This document shows, in pieces, positions 36,301 through 46,588 of a stretch of 64,000 bases of DNA; positions within the stretch are counted from its first letter, which is position 1, and each line of letters begins with the position of its first letter. The DNA comes from Chondrosia reniformis (lineage: Eukaryota; Porifera; Demospongiae; Chondrillida; Chondrillidae). Under the pieces are notes generated by a model. The model searched no databases. It was given only the letters and a program-made list of their open reading frames with translations, and had not been told where the DNA came from. A program made the position numbers and the translations under genes. The DNA lies in contig OX359191.1 in assembly GCA_947172415.1 (NCBI GenBank), positions 5,890,001-5,954,000 on the forward strand, read 5' to 3'.

Positions 36301-39300
36301 TGAGGTACACTTTTAGTGATATATATACATTGACCAGATAACATGATCACTAATTAACAGTTAATGAAAGATATGCATTACTGTTTGTTTTACTAGTTGG
36401 TAAAGAAAGGATGTATCAAAATGTTGTTTCATCTTCATTTTAATATGTAGTATTGTTATGTCAGGCAGAATGTTCTTAAATTTATTTTCTGTTTCTATGA
36501 ACTCCATTACTTATTCATCACAAAAAGGATTATTGATAAATAGCTACTGAAGCCATACATATTTAGTTATATAATGATAAAAACCATACAAGTGTTATAA
36601 TGAAAGAAGTTAAATATGGAATCTAATAAGTATAGCTTTCGAGGAGTTGAGTACGAGTTTCAGGAGAATAGGCAACTAATTGAGCGGTATATCTGCCCTA
36701 TATGCCAAGAACTGATTAATGATCCTGTACAGACCTCTTGTGGCCACTTGTTTTGTGAATTTTGCCTAAGAATTAATAACTCGGGATTCTGTCCAGCCTG
36801 TAGAACTCTCTTCTCAGAGCAGCCAAGGAGAGACAAGTTTAACCAGAGAGAGGTCAAAAAACTCACAGTTAGTTGTCCTAATAAGGCCAAAGGGTGTTCT
36901 CTGGTTGGTGACCTAGGAGATATTATCAAACATTGTAACCTTGAAGATGGGAAGGGGTGCCTCTACCAGTTAGTCACCTGCTCTAAATGTAGAAATAAGA
37001 TGGAAGGAAGACACTATTCTTACCACATCAAGGAAGAGTGCCCCTCTAGATTATATACCTGCCCCAACTGCCAGAACTCTGGACCATACGAAAAGATAGC
37101 AAATAGTCACTTGAAGGAATGCCCACATTTGCCAATTGAATGTCCAAACAAATGTGGTGTAACAAATGTATTAAGGAAAGATATCAGTGATCACCTCTGT
37201 TCCTGTCCCTTGGAGGTTGTATCCTGTCGTTATAAGGTGCTCGGTTGTCGAGTCAGTTTGCCAAGGAAAATGATGAAACACCACTTGTCTGAGAAAAAAG
37301 ATGACCACTTGGATATAGCTTTGGATACAATAACGCAGCTCACTACAAGACTGTCACAGCTCCAATCAAGTTTAGACTTTCTCTCCAATCAGTTTACCTT
37401 TTTGACAAATGCTGTTAAACCAGGCCTGGAGTTACCAAAGCGACCAGTGCCACAGCACCACGGATACTGGCTTCAAGTTGAACCCTTTCCTCTGTACCCG
37501 CCATGTGTGCTGAGAATCACAAGATTAGCGGTTGGTACAACTCGCACCCACCCCTTTTACAGTAAGGTAGGCGGATACCAGCTTAACATTCGAGTGAGTC
37601 TGGAGAATCAGAGTTTCTTGACTATAGAGTTGGACTTTAATCACTTGGATGATACTAACAATTTTCTACCAAATTCATGTGTTGAAGTGGACTTGACACT
37701 CCTCAATCAAACTAAAGATAGTAGCCATATTTCCCACAAGTTAAATGGTAATGCATGGATAAGTGAAGTGAAGGATAGTCGTGTGAGGTTTCCTCTACCC
37801 AGTGCTAGTAGAGGTAGCACGTGTTATATCAAGGATGGGCAACTCTTTGTACGAATCAACTCTGTCAAATAGAGATTTCATGATTGCATGTTAAACTGTA
37901 TTTACATTTTGTTTAAAGCTGTAATAATGTGCTTTGACTACTCTATATTTTACTGCTAAATTTTTAAGTTTCAATTTGTTATTATGGGACAGAAGAGCTG
38001 ATTTTCCTTTTATTTTCCATTTATTAATTACATATGGTAATGCTATTCCATGTAATGATGAAGTATCAGTCTCCACACTTTGTGTCCTGGGTGCTTGAAA
38101 CATTTTAACACATGAATGGAATGGAATGTAAATATTATTTGTTTAAAGATTGATAATGTTGCTAATCTTGATTGTCTTGGACATTCTTAATGGTACGTAG
38201 GTATGACATTTTTAGTATGTTTGTTCAAGGTATCAAGATGACCCTTGCCCTGTACATTTTGCAGAGTACAGGAACAGCTAGGGAAGTTCAGTAAATTGTC
38301 TATACGCAATGCCAAGCATCTGTACATAGAAAAGTGCCAAGCTCTGCCTGGATATGGATGCCAGTTTTTCAGTGTTACATTAAAGGTGAACTTTCCTTTA
38401 ATCTCTACATGTGACAGTGACAGTGACAGTTATATTTGGATTAGAATGACACTTTGGTTTGATGTATTCTGTAGAGCCCAACTGGTAGCCTGTTTAGAAA
38501 AGGGCAAACTGAGAGTAGGCTTCTTGGTATTGGTGACAAGGAAATGATACTCTTAGATGGGAGAACAAAGGTTTGATGCCATATATCCGACTATTCAATT
38601 AGACACCCAAAGGTTTCATGAAGCTATATATATTCTGTTTATATTGGTGGTATAAACAATGTGTGTATCTGTGTATTTGAGAATGAAGTCTTATAGAGTG
38701 TCAGCAACATGAATTTATTAATTCTGGACGTTTCAACGCTGAAGTCTTCATCAGCAATATACGTATATTCTCATAATGATCGCCACAAGCACTCCTTATT
38801 TCTTCATCTGTGTATTTTGTACGTCATTATAGACATTTGTTTATGCCTATGGTTACTCTAATTATTGGATATATATATATGACTATTTAAAGTACGTATA
38901 TCTCAATCAACATAGTGAGCTTTATACATAAATAAGAAGCTTAATTGCTCCATTAAATGGCTGTTTACCTACTTTAGTGGCTACTGTATGTTTCATAATA
39001 TTTGTCATTTTCCATATGCACAGCAAGTGTTGAGTCAGTTTAATGTTAAAGATATTGTGAAATATGATGGAGACAGAGAAAAGTGTCTTGTAACTGTTAA
39101 ACTGAAGGGCAGACAATTTACATTCATTACCGAAGACCAGAGTGCCGCTGACGGTATATTGAGAATCCTTGAGCAGTTTGAGGAGGAGTATAACTGGCAG
39201 GTTCGTATAGATCTAGTGTGCTTGCAGTGTACACACAGTATGCTTATAGAACTGCTACATATATAGTACATAATTTGTATGAAAGAGTTGCTAAAGATAT

Positions 39301-42300
39301 ATTGTAAGATAACATGCTAGAAATCCAATTTTGATAATAAAACATAAAGTTCATATACATACGTACGTTTCAAATAGAGATTGTTGGATAAATTATAATT
39401 GTTTAAAAGAATATCCTAACATTGAAGTTACCTATTTACTTGCACAGCATCACATGATGTATTGTGGGTAGTATATTACTTATAACTACATATGGATGTA
39501 GTAAAATGTAATTCAAAACATTTGAAATACTACAATAAAGTTTTAATATTGTTTTGGATTCTTTTTATGTGAGTGCATGAGTCATAGGCTATTAAAAATT
39601 TTATATAGTTTCTCATTGAGTGATTGTGGGACTGGTTCAGGCTGTCCTGCATGCAAGAATTTTAAACTTTTTAATCTTTTGCTCAGCAACTGAGTGGTGA
39701 TGACCTTGAACAATTTGACCAATCACTTGAGCACTTGGATCATTCCAATACTACTCGCCCTGCTGCTACTAGGCAGTACTCTGGACATAGAATGGCTGTT
39801 GAACATGTGTTATTGACTGCAGCTGTTGGTCTAGATCAATCACACAATATGTCAGCTGACAATCACATGACAGCCTTCCCTGTGGGTGTGGATGTGGGCA
39901 GTGTCCCAACTCTTTTTTCACCATGGAATCCATCTTATATGCACGAGGAGGAGGATGATGATGATAGCTATGTTATTAAATTTATTTGTGATTGTCCTCC
40001 AGATCCTGAATTAGGACATCTTCAACTCAGTGATATTCAGTAAGTAAACAATATAAATATGAGTTATTATGAGATTACAAGTGTTTCATTTATGATGAAT
40101 TAATAATTTGAAGTTAGTTATCCAGACCACCATCATGGAACTGTATCACACTGATGAGCCCAAATAAGGGAAAACAGCTCTCTGTGGTTCTTTGATAATT
40201 TTTCCATCTTGGATCACATGTTGTTTTGTTTGCTATGCTACTGTACAGCTTTTAGTTTAACTTATGTTCATATTTATAGACTGCCTGAATTGCTAGAATA
40301 CCCACTTGAAGTGGCGAGGCAGATTACCCTTATCGACCATGGTAAGATTCAAAGTACACTGTAAGTAGCTCAGACCATTGTTTCATTTACTGCAAACAAA
40401 ATTGGCAAGAAATCCATGGACATTTATATGCATATACAGCGGACATGATTTCTTTTAATGACCCCTTGTTCATGCACGTTAATGTATTTTGTAACCCCTA
40501 TCATGCACAGGGACATACACGTAAATGCCCTCTATACAGTTCTATAGCCATATTATGTAGGTTATCAACTTGCACCTTAGTCCTTAGGCTAATTGTCTTC
40601 TGTCTACCTTACTTTATTAGAACTCCTTAGTCGTGTAACTGCTACTGATTTGCTGTGGAAGATAGGGATGGCATCCCACTATCGTGCTACAGGAGAACCA
40701 CATGCCTCATCCCAGTCCATCACATCCAGTTCCCTTAGCACATTAGAACAGGCAGAAGGAACCATAGAAAAACTGGCTTTCAGATTCAATCTGGTAAACT
40801 GAACAACTTGTGTGCTAGCCTAGTGATATACGCATATGACTTTACAAAAGATCAGTTTCAACTGTAACGCTATATTTATATACCATAACATGCGAAAAAG
40901 TGGGTGGAAAGGGTACAAGTGGGAGATAGAGGAAATTATTCTCTTAATTGAGTGGGAAAATTTTATCATGATCTACTGGTATGCTGGGTTTTATAGGATC
41001 AGTATTCTGCTGATTAGTTACCTTATGATTGCTTAAACTGTTCCCACTTGCACCACACAACAAAATGTTGTGTGGTTCAAGTAATAATGTTCTGTATTAT
41101 AAATACAAAAGTCGGCCTTTATAATTTCAAATCATGTTTTTTCTTAACTTCATGGCTTTCTAGCTTATATTATTTATATTCTGTAGCTTGGTGACTGGGT
41201 GGCTAGTAGTATTTTGCAGTACAATACACCGGAGGAGAGAGCTGAGGTTGTAATGAAATTCATAGTTGTAGCCAAAGTATGTCACTAACAATAACCTTAT
41301 CTAAGCTCTATTGATTTTGTATTGCTTGTCACATGCATAGCACTGCTTTGAGTTACGCAACTACAGTGCAGTAAGAGCAATCATTGTGGCTGGGCTACAG
41401 TCTCCATCAATCAGACGATTAAAAAGTACTTGGCAAGTAAGCATTAGCCCTATTTACTTTACCCTATAACAAGTAACTACATTTCAACAGAGTCTTTAGT
41501 CTATTGTACGTACTGTATATGATTATGTATTTTAGATTGTGCCAGTGAAACATCAAGATTTCCTTAAGAAAATGGACAACTTATTTGTATCAAAGGTAAA
41601 TATATCTATTGATCCTGCTTCATGTATCTGTAAATCATAAACACAGGCTTTAGCATAAAATATAAATTTAACTATGTACGTATATTTAAATATCTCACAT
41701 AAAGGAATCAGGTATGATACATTCAAACCCTGTTAAGATGAAATGGTAGGACCGTGAAAATATTTCCATCTTAAGCGAGTACATCTTAAGCGAGTTCAAC
41801 TGTTGTTATAATGTGACACTTGTGTCTGGAATTTCATAGATATTATGTCTTATAACATGAAGAAAAAGCAAGTGCTCACCGAGACGGTCTTCAAACGATG
41901 TCACGAAACCAGTGTGCTAGAAGGCCTTTTCGTGGAATACCACCACTCATCAGTAGCACTGGGTTTCTGTTAACCTTCAGGTGTTGCTAGGCCAATTGTC
42001 ATTGAAGGCAGCGACCAGGTAACATCTGAATACCTGCGATTTTGAATTCAAAAACGTCTCAACCAAGTCGTTACAGCGTTATACTTAATGAAGCACTTGC
42101 TCTTTCTTCATTTATTGCTCAGGTCGAGCTCCAACTGAATTAGACTAATTGCCTACTGGAAATCTATGTTTCTTTATTTAGGTCTACGGACCATTGTATA
42201 CCTCGTGTATGTTATCCTACAGCGGTAAAGACCAATAATTCTTTGTCTTCATGTCTTATAACAGTCTACTTCTTTTCCTCGATCTCACAGAACAACTACA

Positions 42301-43278
42301 AAAAGTATAGAGACATGCTGGCCAACACTACACTGCCTTCAATACCATATTTCGGAGTTTTCATGAAAGATTTGAAACAAATTGTGGAGTATAACCCTGG
42401 CTATTTAAAGGGAGGCTTAGTCAATCTGAAGAAGCGAAGACAGGTATGAATACATTCAAAATTAAACCAATAATTCTCTCCGAAATTGATAATAGGTCCA
42501 TCTATCATTTGTTTCCAAAACATACATACAAATGAAGTATATATGTTTATGTACACATATACTCAGCTTTTTCTGTGTGTAGCATTGTTTATACACATAA
42601 TACATGCATGAAGTGGTAGTTATAGTTGCATTCATGGATCCAGTTGGTTATTTTGTGCAATCTGCAACATAATTCGAGAATTTGGACTCTCTTGATTGAT
42701 TTTTTTCATTTTGCACAATTTTTCACAACTCAACTAATGTCACCCCTATTCTATTTAGCTAGCATCTTTAATCATTGTCCTGTGTATTGTGATGAAGATC
42801 TAGGGTCAAAATGTCCAAATCCTTGAAATCTATTGCTGATTGCTCATAATAAGAATCCAACTGGGTTGTAAATACATGTGTGTAAAAGTGTATGAATAAT
42901 TGTCGAAATGATAAAGTAATTATAATCTCAAACACCATGCACCATATATACAGTATTATATGCACGAGGTAATTTAAATAATTGTACTTATTGTTGTAGA
43001 TTTATGAAAAGGTAGAAGAAATAGCTGTCTTCCAACGACATCGATACAATTACAGATGTGTCCCTGAGATCAGAGACTACTTGCTCCATACCACAATCAA
43101 TTGCAAAACAGAAGAAGCACTGCATGAAATATCTCACTTGCTGGAGCCTAAAGAAGATAGATCTGGAAGCCAAATTTCACTCAGGTCTACCAGAGCTGGT
43201 TCAATGTCATCTCTCACAAACATACCTTCAGGAATAATGCGTATATTTAGGCATGGCAGTACAGAATCTATAACATAG
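21337..43278 (+). CDS. Multidomain Ras-family exchange factor: PTB - ankyrin - ARM-like - REM - FERM - RasGEF (31 exons)
   Basis: Exons, all GT-AG with matching phase: 21337-21798, 22142-22371, 23167-23403, 23886-24074, 24443-24574, 25013-25139, 26151-27220, 27409-27792, 28007-28229, 29450-29539, 31180-31763, 32184-32292, 32472-32760, 32952-33015, 33293-33490, 33943-34120, 34254-34349, 34690-34761, 34853-34989, 35434-35502, 38265-38385, 38475-38570, 39024-39200, 39687-40039, 40280-40341, 40621-40793, 41187-41276, 41341-41436, 41536-41595, 42291-42443, 43000-43278. Sum 6600 nt, 2199 residues. Domains: PTB-like (about 48-172), ankyrin repeats (311-459), Ser-rich disordered region (460-943), ARM/HEAT-like helices (944-1397), REM (1398-1522, W-M-D-R-H-Q-D-D-F), talin-like FERM F2-F3 (about 1580-1778, L-P-G-Y-G-C-Q-F-F then L-L-G-I-G-D-K), acidic linker, CDC25 catalytic domain (1897-2160, with N-Y-S-A-V and R-R-L-K-S-T-W). 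It should load GTP on a Ras/Rap-type GTPase at membranes. Confidence 0.85.
24612..24774. repeat. Near-perfect foldback element with a (CAACAG)n expansion in one arm
   Basis: The left arm, from gatatatgaagtttattgag to the phrase gaacgtttcaacccgtaggt, is repeated in reverse complement up to cttcatatatc at 24774. The left arm has extra cagcaa units. The centre holds cttcatcagcaaagacc, the same dispersed motif as at 18002, 35157 and 38726. It lies in the intron after the second ankyrin exon. Confidence 0.9.
25297..25753. mobile_element. Non-autonomous pogo/Tigger-type (Tc1-mariner) MITE with TA target duplication
   Basis: Terminal inverted repeats cagtcgactcc (25297) and ggagtcgactg (ending 25753) are flanked by TA on both sides. 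Subterminal phrases such as cataacgaattt and gttataaagaac are typical of pogo-like ends. The 118-codon forward frame inside has no recognisable transposase. It lies in an intron of the RasGEF gene. Confidence 0.85.
28905..28990. repeat. Dispersed repeat copy (partner at 60133-60215)
   Basis: Phrases ttattttcatttgctgata and ggtttcatgttatggaaaga match, with a few substitutions, sequence at about 60150-60215 (ttgttttcatttaccgatta, gcttcatgttacggaaaga). The copies are over 30 kb apart, so this is an interspersed element end in a RasGEF intron. Confidence 0.6.
29862..30756. repeat. Tandem ~200-bp duplication, second copy interrupted by a MITE
   Basis: The sequence from ttaactgattacttttccag to gcttacgtaattcactcagc appears at 29862-30054 and again from 30064. 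In the second copy it is split at 30184 by the element at 30185-30683 and resumes at 30686-30756. Homology continues across the break, giving an exact empty site. Confidence 0.85.
30185..30683. mobile_element. Non-autonomous Tc1/pogo-like MITE inserted at TA
   Basis: It begins ctttggaaccttgc and ends gaggttccactg, imperfect terminal inverted repeats, with TA on both sides. The interior has inverted phrases (aacgaccacctcag / aaggtggtcgcattt). The uninterrupted paralogous copy at about 29980 gives the pre-insertion sequence and confirms the boundaries. The 73-codon internal frame is not transposase-like. Confidence 0.85.
35105..35228. repeat. Foldback element with the dispersed GACGTTTC motif
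   Basis: catctttcaatcttt near 35105 is complementary to gagatcaaaagatg near 35212-35225. Between them is gtcagacgtttcaaccactg followed by ggtcttcttcagtagcc. It is related to the element at 17935 and lies in an intron of the RasGEF gene. Confidence 0.7.
35664..36256. repeat. 36-bp tandem repeat, about 16 copies, with TACG slippage
   Basis: The unit reads catacgtacataatgacttt then gacccacactgttcaa. Units differ mainly by gain or loss of 4-base tacg/tacа-type steps and single substitutions. Because 36 is a multiple of 3, several frames on both strands stay open by periodicity alone, so the 70-150-codon frames here are not genes. It lies in the same RasGEF intron as the nested TRAF gene. Confidence 0.95.
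36616..37872 (+). CDS. TRAF-like RING/zinc-finger/MATH-like protein, intronless, nested in a RasGEF intron
   Basis: 418 residues in one exon, on the same strand as the host gene, in the intron between the FERM exons ending at 35502 and starting at 38265. RING: C27, C30, C42, H44, C47, C50, C59, C62. TRAF zinc fingers are at about residues 85-240 with V-G-D-L-G-D-I-I-K-H, as in the paralogue at 14026. A Q/L-rich stretch (about residues 235-265) may be a short coiled coil. The C-terminal MATH-like domain (about 285-418) keeps Y-S-K-V-G-G-Y-Q-L and T-L-L-N-Q but has lost S-G-P-N-D...W-P-F. Family role: ubiquitin ligase or adaptor. Its own promoter must lie in the intron, just after the 36-bp repeat array. 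Confidence 0.87.
   Translation: MESNKYSFRGVEYEFQENRQLIERYICPICQELINDPVQTSCGHLFCEFCLRINNSGFCPACRTLFSEQPRRDKFNQREVKKLTVSCPNKAKGCSLVGDLGDIIKHCNLEDGKGCLYQLVTCSKCRNKMEGRHYSYHIKEECPSRLYTCPNCQNSGPYEKIANSHLKECPHLPIECPNKCGVTNVLRKDISDHLCSCPLEVVSCRYKVLGCRVSLPRKMMKHHLSEKKDDHLDIALDTITQLTTRLSQLQSSLDFLSNQFTFLTNAVKPGLELPKRPVPQHHGYWLQVEPFPLYPPCVLRITRLAVGTTRTHPFYSKVGGYQLNIRVSLENQSFLTIELDFNHLDDTNNFLPNSCVEVDLTLLNQTKDSSHISHKLNGNAWISEVKDSRVRFPLPSASRGSTCYIKDGQLFVRINSVK
41857..42111. mobile_element. Small MITE-like element with ~20-bp inverted termini
   Basis: The left end atgaagaaaaagcaagtgct (41857) and right end agcacttgctctttcttcat (ending 42111) are inverted repeats with one mismatch. The ~255-bp element has no coding frame. 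A pogo-like phrase (ttaagcgagtacatcttaag) lies just upstream at about 41770 and may belong to another fragment. It is in a RasGEF intron. Confidence 0.6.
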
Positions 43279-44517
43279 TGATCACATTCTTGTATATAAA
43301 TAATTAATTTATAATTTGGTTCATGTAAACTTTACTGGTGCATCATATGAACCAAACGTACATGTTGCATGCAAGCATTTAAGATTTAGCATGAAGGTCT
43401 GGATATTTTAAGGTGTCTCGGTTATAAATTTTATTTTATATTTATATAGCACCAGGGGACATCTCCTGTACATGTAAATTAGGCATTTGACTATATATTA
43501 CATAACGATCAGATTTCTCCATGTATATACAATACTTCATAAAGGAATGTCGGACTGCTTAAGCTTCATATTCCAACCAGAGGGGAAAGATTGGAACTGG
43601 AAAGCTAAATCGTCCGCTTAATATGTCCCAGGTAGCCCAGATGGAAGGCCTTAGAGTCCCGGCAACCCAAAGTTGAAGCGACAGAGCCTCTGCTCCTTTC
43701 CAGAGTGCAACACAAAGGAAGCTCCCACTTGGATTGGCCAGGTCCATCTGCTGACAGAGGAAGCTACACTCAGGCTGCTACTGCTGTCTCACCGGTGGAA
43801 CTGCGATACATGCAGAACTATAGTGCAATGGCTGAAATATAAAGCCAAACAACTGCAAGTGATTACAATTAGGGTTAGAGATTTTGGCCACAAGGGCTTC
43901 ACCAGCGATCGCAGCAGCCACACGTGCCGTGACGTATTTATTGCACGTGTCGCACGCGCTATGACACCTCCACCATTCATTCATATGTATATTGGTTGCT
44001 GGTGGCCAAAGCAATGGGATGGCCAGGGCTCACCTCCAGGGCAGTAAAGAAAAAGAAAGAAAAGTGACACCCCCTACCATCAACACTGATTGTTGACTGC
44101 TTTGAGCTGAAGGGTCATTCCTAAAATTGATATTAAAACACACAATTGTCAATTGTCACTAATATATTATTTTCACCTGCAGCTGTATTATATCCATAGA
44201 CACTGCTACATAGTATAGATAAATGGACGATGTTTATCTTGTTCATATTGTCACTATAAGGCTACCAACATGCAATTTATGATTGCAAACATAGTCGCTT
44301 TGATAAGAGCTTTAACTTATTCACTCTCCAATATAAATATGGCACACCCACACAGTGTAAGAGTTTCATCTACTTTCAATTTAAGAGATTGAAATAGCTT
44401 AATTATGACTTTTGGATTTTTAGGTCGTTTCATTGACATGAAATGTGACCTCTCCTTCAATTCGTTTTCGATTGTTTACGTTACTAAACGTGTTATATGT
44501 TTTTCCGTGCAGTCAAA
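43279..44517. other. Spacer between RasGEF and WD40 genes with a GC-richer block
   Basis: 43560-44045 is distinctly GC-richer than its surroundings and keeps several frames open on both strands (a 124-codon forward frame starts at 43673). No family is recognisable, and the competing frames argue against a real protein. It could be an old element or a non-coding exon. The rest is AT-rich and contains the WD40 gene promoter. Confidence 0.4.
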
Positions 44518-45870
44518 ATGGATGCCATATTAGATGCTTACGACTCCAGTAACTCTGATGATGCCGATAGTAAAGAAGATGAGTCACTGCGACGGGAAAT
44601 GACAGTTCGAAAGGTTAAAATGAGTGATAATGTACCAGTAGCATTTAGTCAAAGCGTAGACACAAAAGCGAGCAAACTTTTCTCAACTGATCCTTTGAAA
44701 AGTAAGGCCGTGCCATCTTTGTTTGATCACTTATCTTCGAGTGATAGACCTCTTCATTATGTTTCTAAGCGCAAGAGAACTGGTCGCTTTAAGGAAGTTG
44801 TACCATCTAACCTCAAGGTTGCAAAGCCTGAAATTACTACTTTTTCTGCTTTTGAGGAATACCATCAGAGTCCTTTATCACCACTATCTGGTTCTATGTT
44901 ACCTTCAAAGATACTGTTTGCTAATGCTGACTGTGGTAAGCCTATCTCATCACTTAAGTGGCACACATCACAAGATTTATTGATGAGTAGTTGCTATGAC
45001 GGCAGATTGTGTATATGGGATATTTTTGGGAGGACCAAGATTGCTCAATTCACCCCACATTTTATACATGACTCTTCAGCCATCTTGGATGCACATTGGT
45101 TAGATGAGACCAGTATAATAAGTGGAGGAATTGATAAAAGGGTTTTACTCACAGATGTGATCGAGGGTAAGACCAAATTAGCCCTTACTCCAGACACTGA
45201 AGTGTCCACAATATCAGTCAACAATACAGATAGAGCAATATTTGTGTCTGGGGGTTATGATAAACTAGTACATGCCTGGGACAAACGAGTTCCTAAAAAG
45301 GCAATCAGAACATTTGTTGGTGCAGGAGGGAAAATATTGGATGTAGAATTTCTTTGTGGGTATTCTGAACTTTTAGCCACTTCTGATATTGTTCGGCGTA
45401 ATGCAGCAAATCATTCTAATGTAGTATGGGATTTTGGTAGCGGTGCTATTTTATCCAATCAGATTTACCAAGAAATGTTTACCTGTCCTAATATATTAGT
45501 AAATGAAAGAGAAAGATGTTTTATGTTGCAATCCAATGGTGATTATATAGCCATATTTTCTACTGCAAGACCTTACAGAATGAACAAGTACAAGCGTTTT
45601 GAAGGTCACAAAGTTGAGGGATATCCAATAGGATTAGACATGTCAGCTAATGGTTCTATCATAGCCAGTGGTGATTCACTGGGGAAAGCCCTTTTGTATG
45701 ACTACAGCAATGGAAGGATAGTAAAGACACTAACTGCTGCAGGTGTGGTTGGTATCTCTGGTGTTCATGGTAGTTCAGCAGACCCATGTGTGGCAGTAGC
45801 ATGTCATTCAAGACTACAGAATGTTCTCAGTGTTGGAAAATGGAGTGGTTCTATTATTGTATATTCTTAA
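44518..45870 (+). CDS. WDR25: WD40-repeat protein resembling WDR25, intronless
   Basis: A 450-residue single-exon gene. I chose the ATG at 44518 (caaaATGG, M-D-A-I-L-D-A-Y-D) over the in-frame ATG at 44497 because WDR25-type proteins begin with an acidic A-Y-D-S/D segment and the context is better. The N-terminal ~135 residues are acidic or basic and probably disordered. WD repeats run from about residue 140 to the end: S-S-L-K-W-H, L-C-I-W-D-I, I-S-G-G-I-D-K-R-V, H-A-W-D-K, and V-W-D-F-G. The stretch S-N-Q-I-Y-Q-E-M-F-T-C-P followed by Y-R-M-N-K and F-E-G-H-K-V-E-G-Y matches my memory of WDR25 rather than other WD40 families; the related splicing factor Prp17/CDC40 is the main alternative. 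Cellular role is not well defined. Absence of introns is notable. Confidence 0.8.
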   Translation: MDAILDAYDSSNSDDADSKEDESLRREMTVRKVKMSDNVPVAFSQSVDTKASKLFSTDPLKSKAVPSLFDHLSSSDRPLHYVSKRKRTGRFKEVVPSNLKVAKPEITTFSAFEEYHQSPLSPLSGSMLPSKILFANADCGKPISSLKWHTSQDLLMSSCYDGRLCIWDIFGRTKIAQFTPHFIHDSSAILDAHWLDETSIISGGIDKRVLLTDVIEGKTKLALTPDTEVSTISVNNTDRAIFVSGGYDKLVHAWDKRVPKKAIRTFVGAGGKILDVEFLCGYSELLATSDIVRRNAANHSNVVWDFGSGAILSNQIYQEMFTCPNILVNERERCFMLQSNGDYIAIFSTARPYRMNKYKRFEGHKVEGYPIGLDMSANGSIIASGDSLGKALLYDYSNGRIVKTLTAAGVVGISGVHGSSADPCVAVACHSRLQNVLSVGKWSGSIIVYS

Positions 45871-46588
45871 CTGATGTGTCGTTGAAGGCCTATGGCTGGA
45901 GTAACTCCGTTTCATTGTATTACTTAATGTCAATTATTTTATCAGTTGTTTGTCAGAGTAACTATTTCTTTATTTTTAACCCTCATACTCTTTATAGCAT
46001 GAGGAAACTTGGCAGCCCTATCCTATGTCTTATATTTATGTCTATTCACCTTATAGATACAATTTAGCTCATTAATAACATAGAAATGGTACAAGTCAAG
46101 ACTAAACATGGTGGCAGGTGTTGGAGAATTCTAATGTATCTACAGGGTTTCAAGTAATTAATACTACAGTTCATATATTTATGTATATCTAAATCAGTGC
46201 TATCATGAAGGGCTGCCTAGAACCAAGGTTATCTTGATAAAGCCTGTCGTATACATACGTAATAGATGAATATATGAAGAAATGAACAATATATACCTGA
46301 ATTACCAGAGACCTCCACTGCTTTAAACGATTCTCAGTCAAATCTCTGTTTCTCGAATATAAGCCGATGCTCAAAACTTTTCATTATGAATGCAACAAAT
46401 ACCCCTATTGTTTCGTGCAATGCTATATATGGAAGCAGAGATACCCATATGATTTGTTTCAACACTAAATGACTAAAAGTCTTGCCAAGTATATATAATG
46501 GACTCCCAGGAGTGCATGATCTAATTACTATTAGTCACGATGTAGAACAAGACTGTGAATGTAAAACATTACGCAATGATGAGACAAA

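Noticed and set aside
35605-36341. Long open frames on both strands (70-150 codons)
   Set aside because: They are produced by the 36-bp tandem repeat, whose length is a multiple of three; the peptide is the same repeat in several frames.
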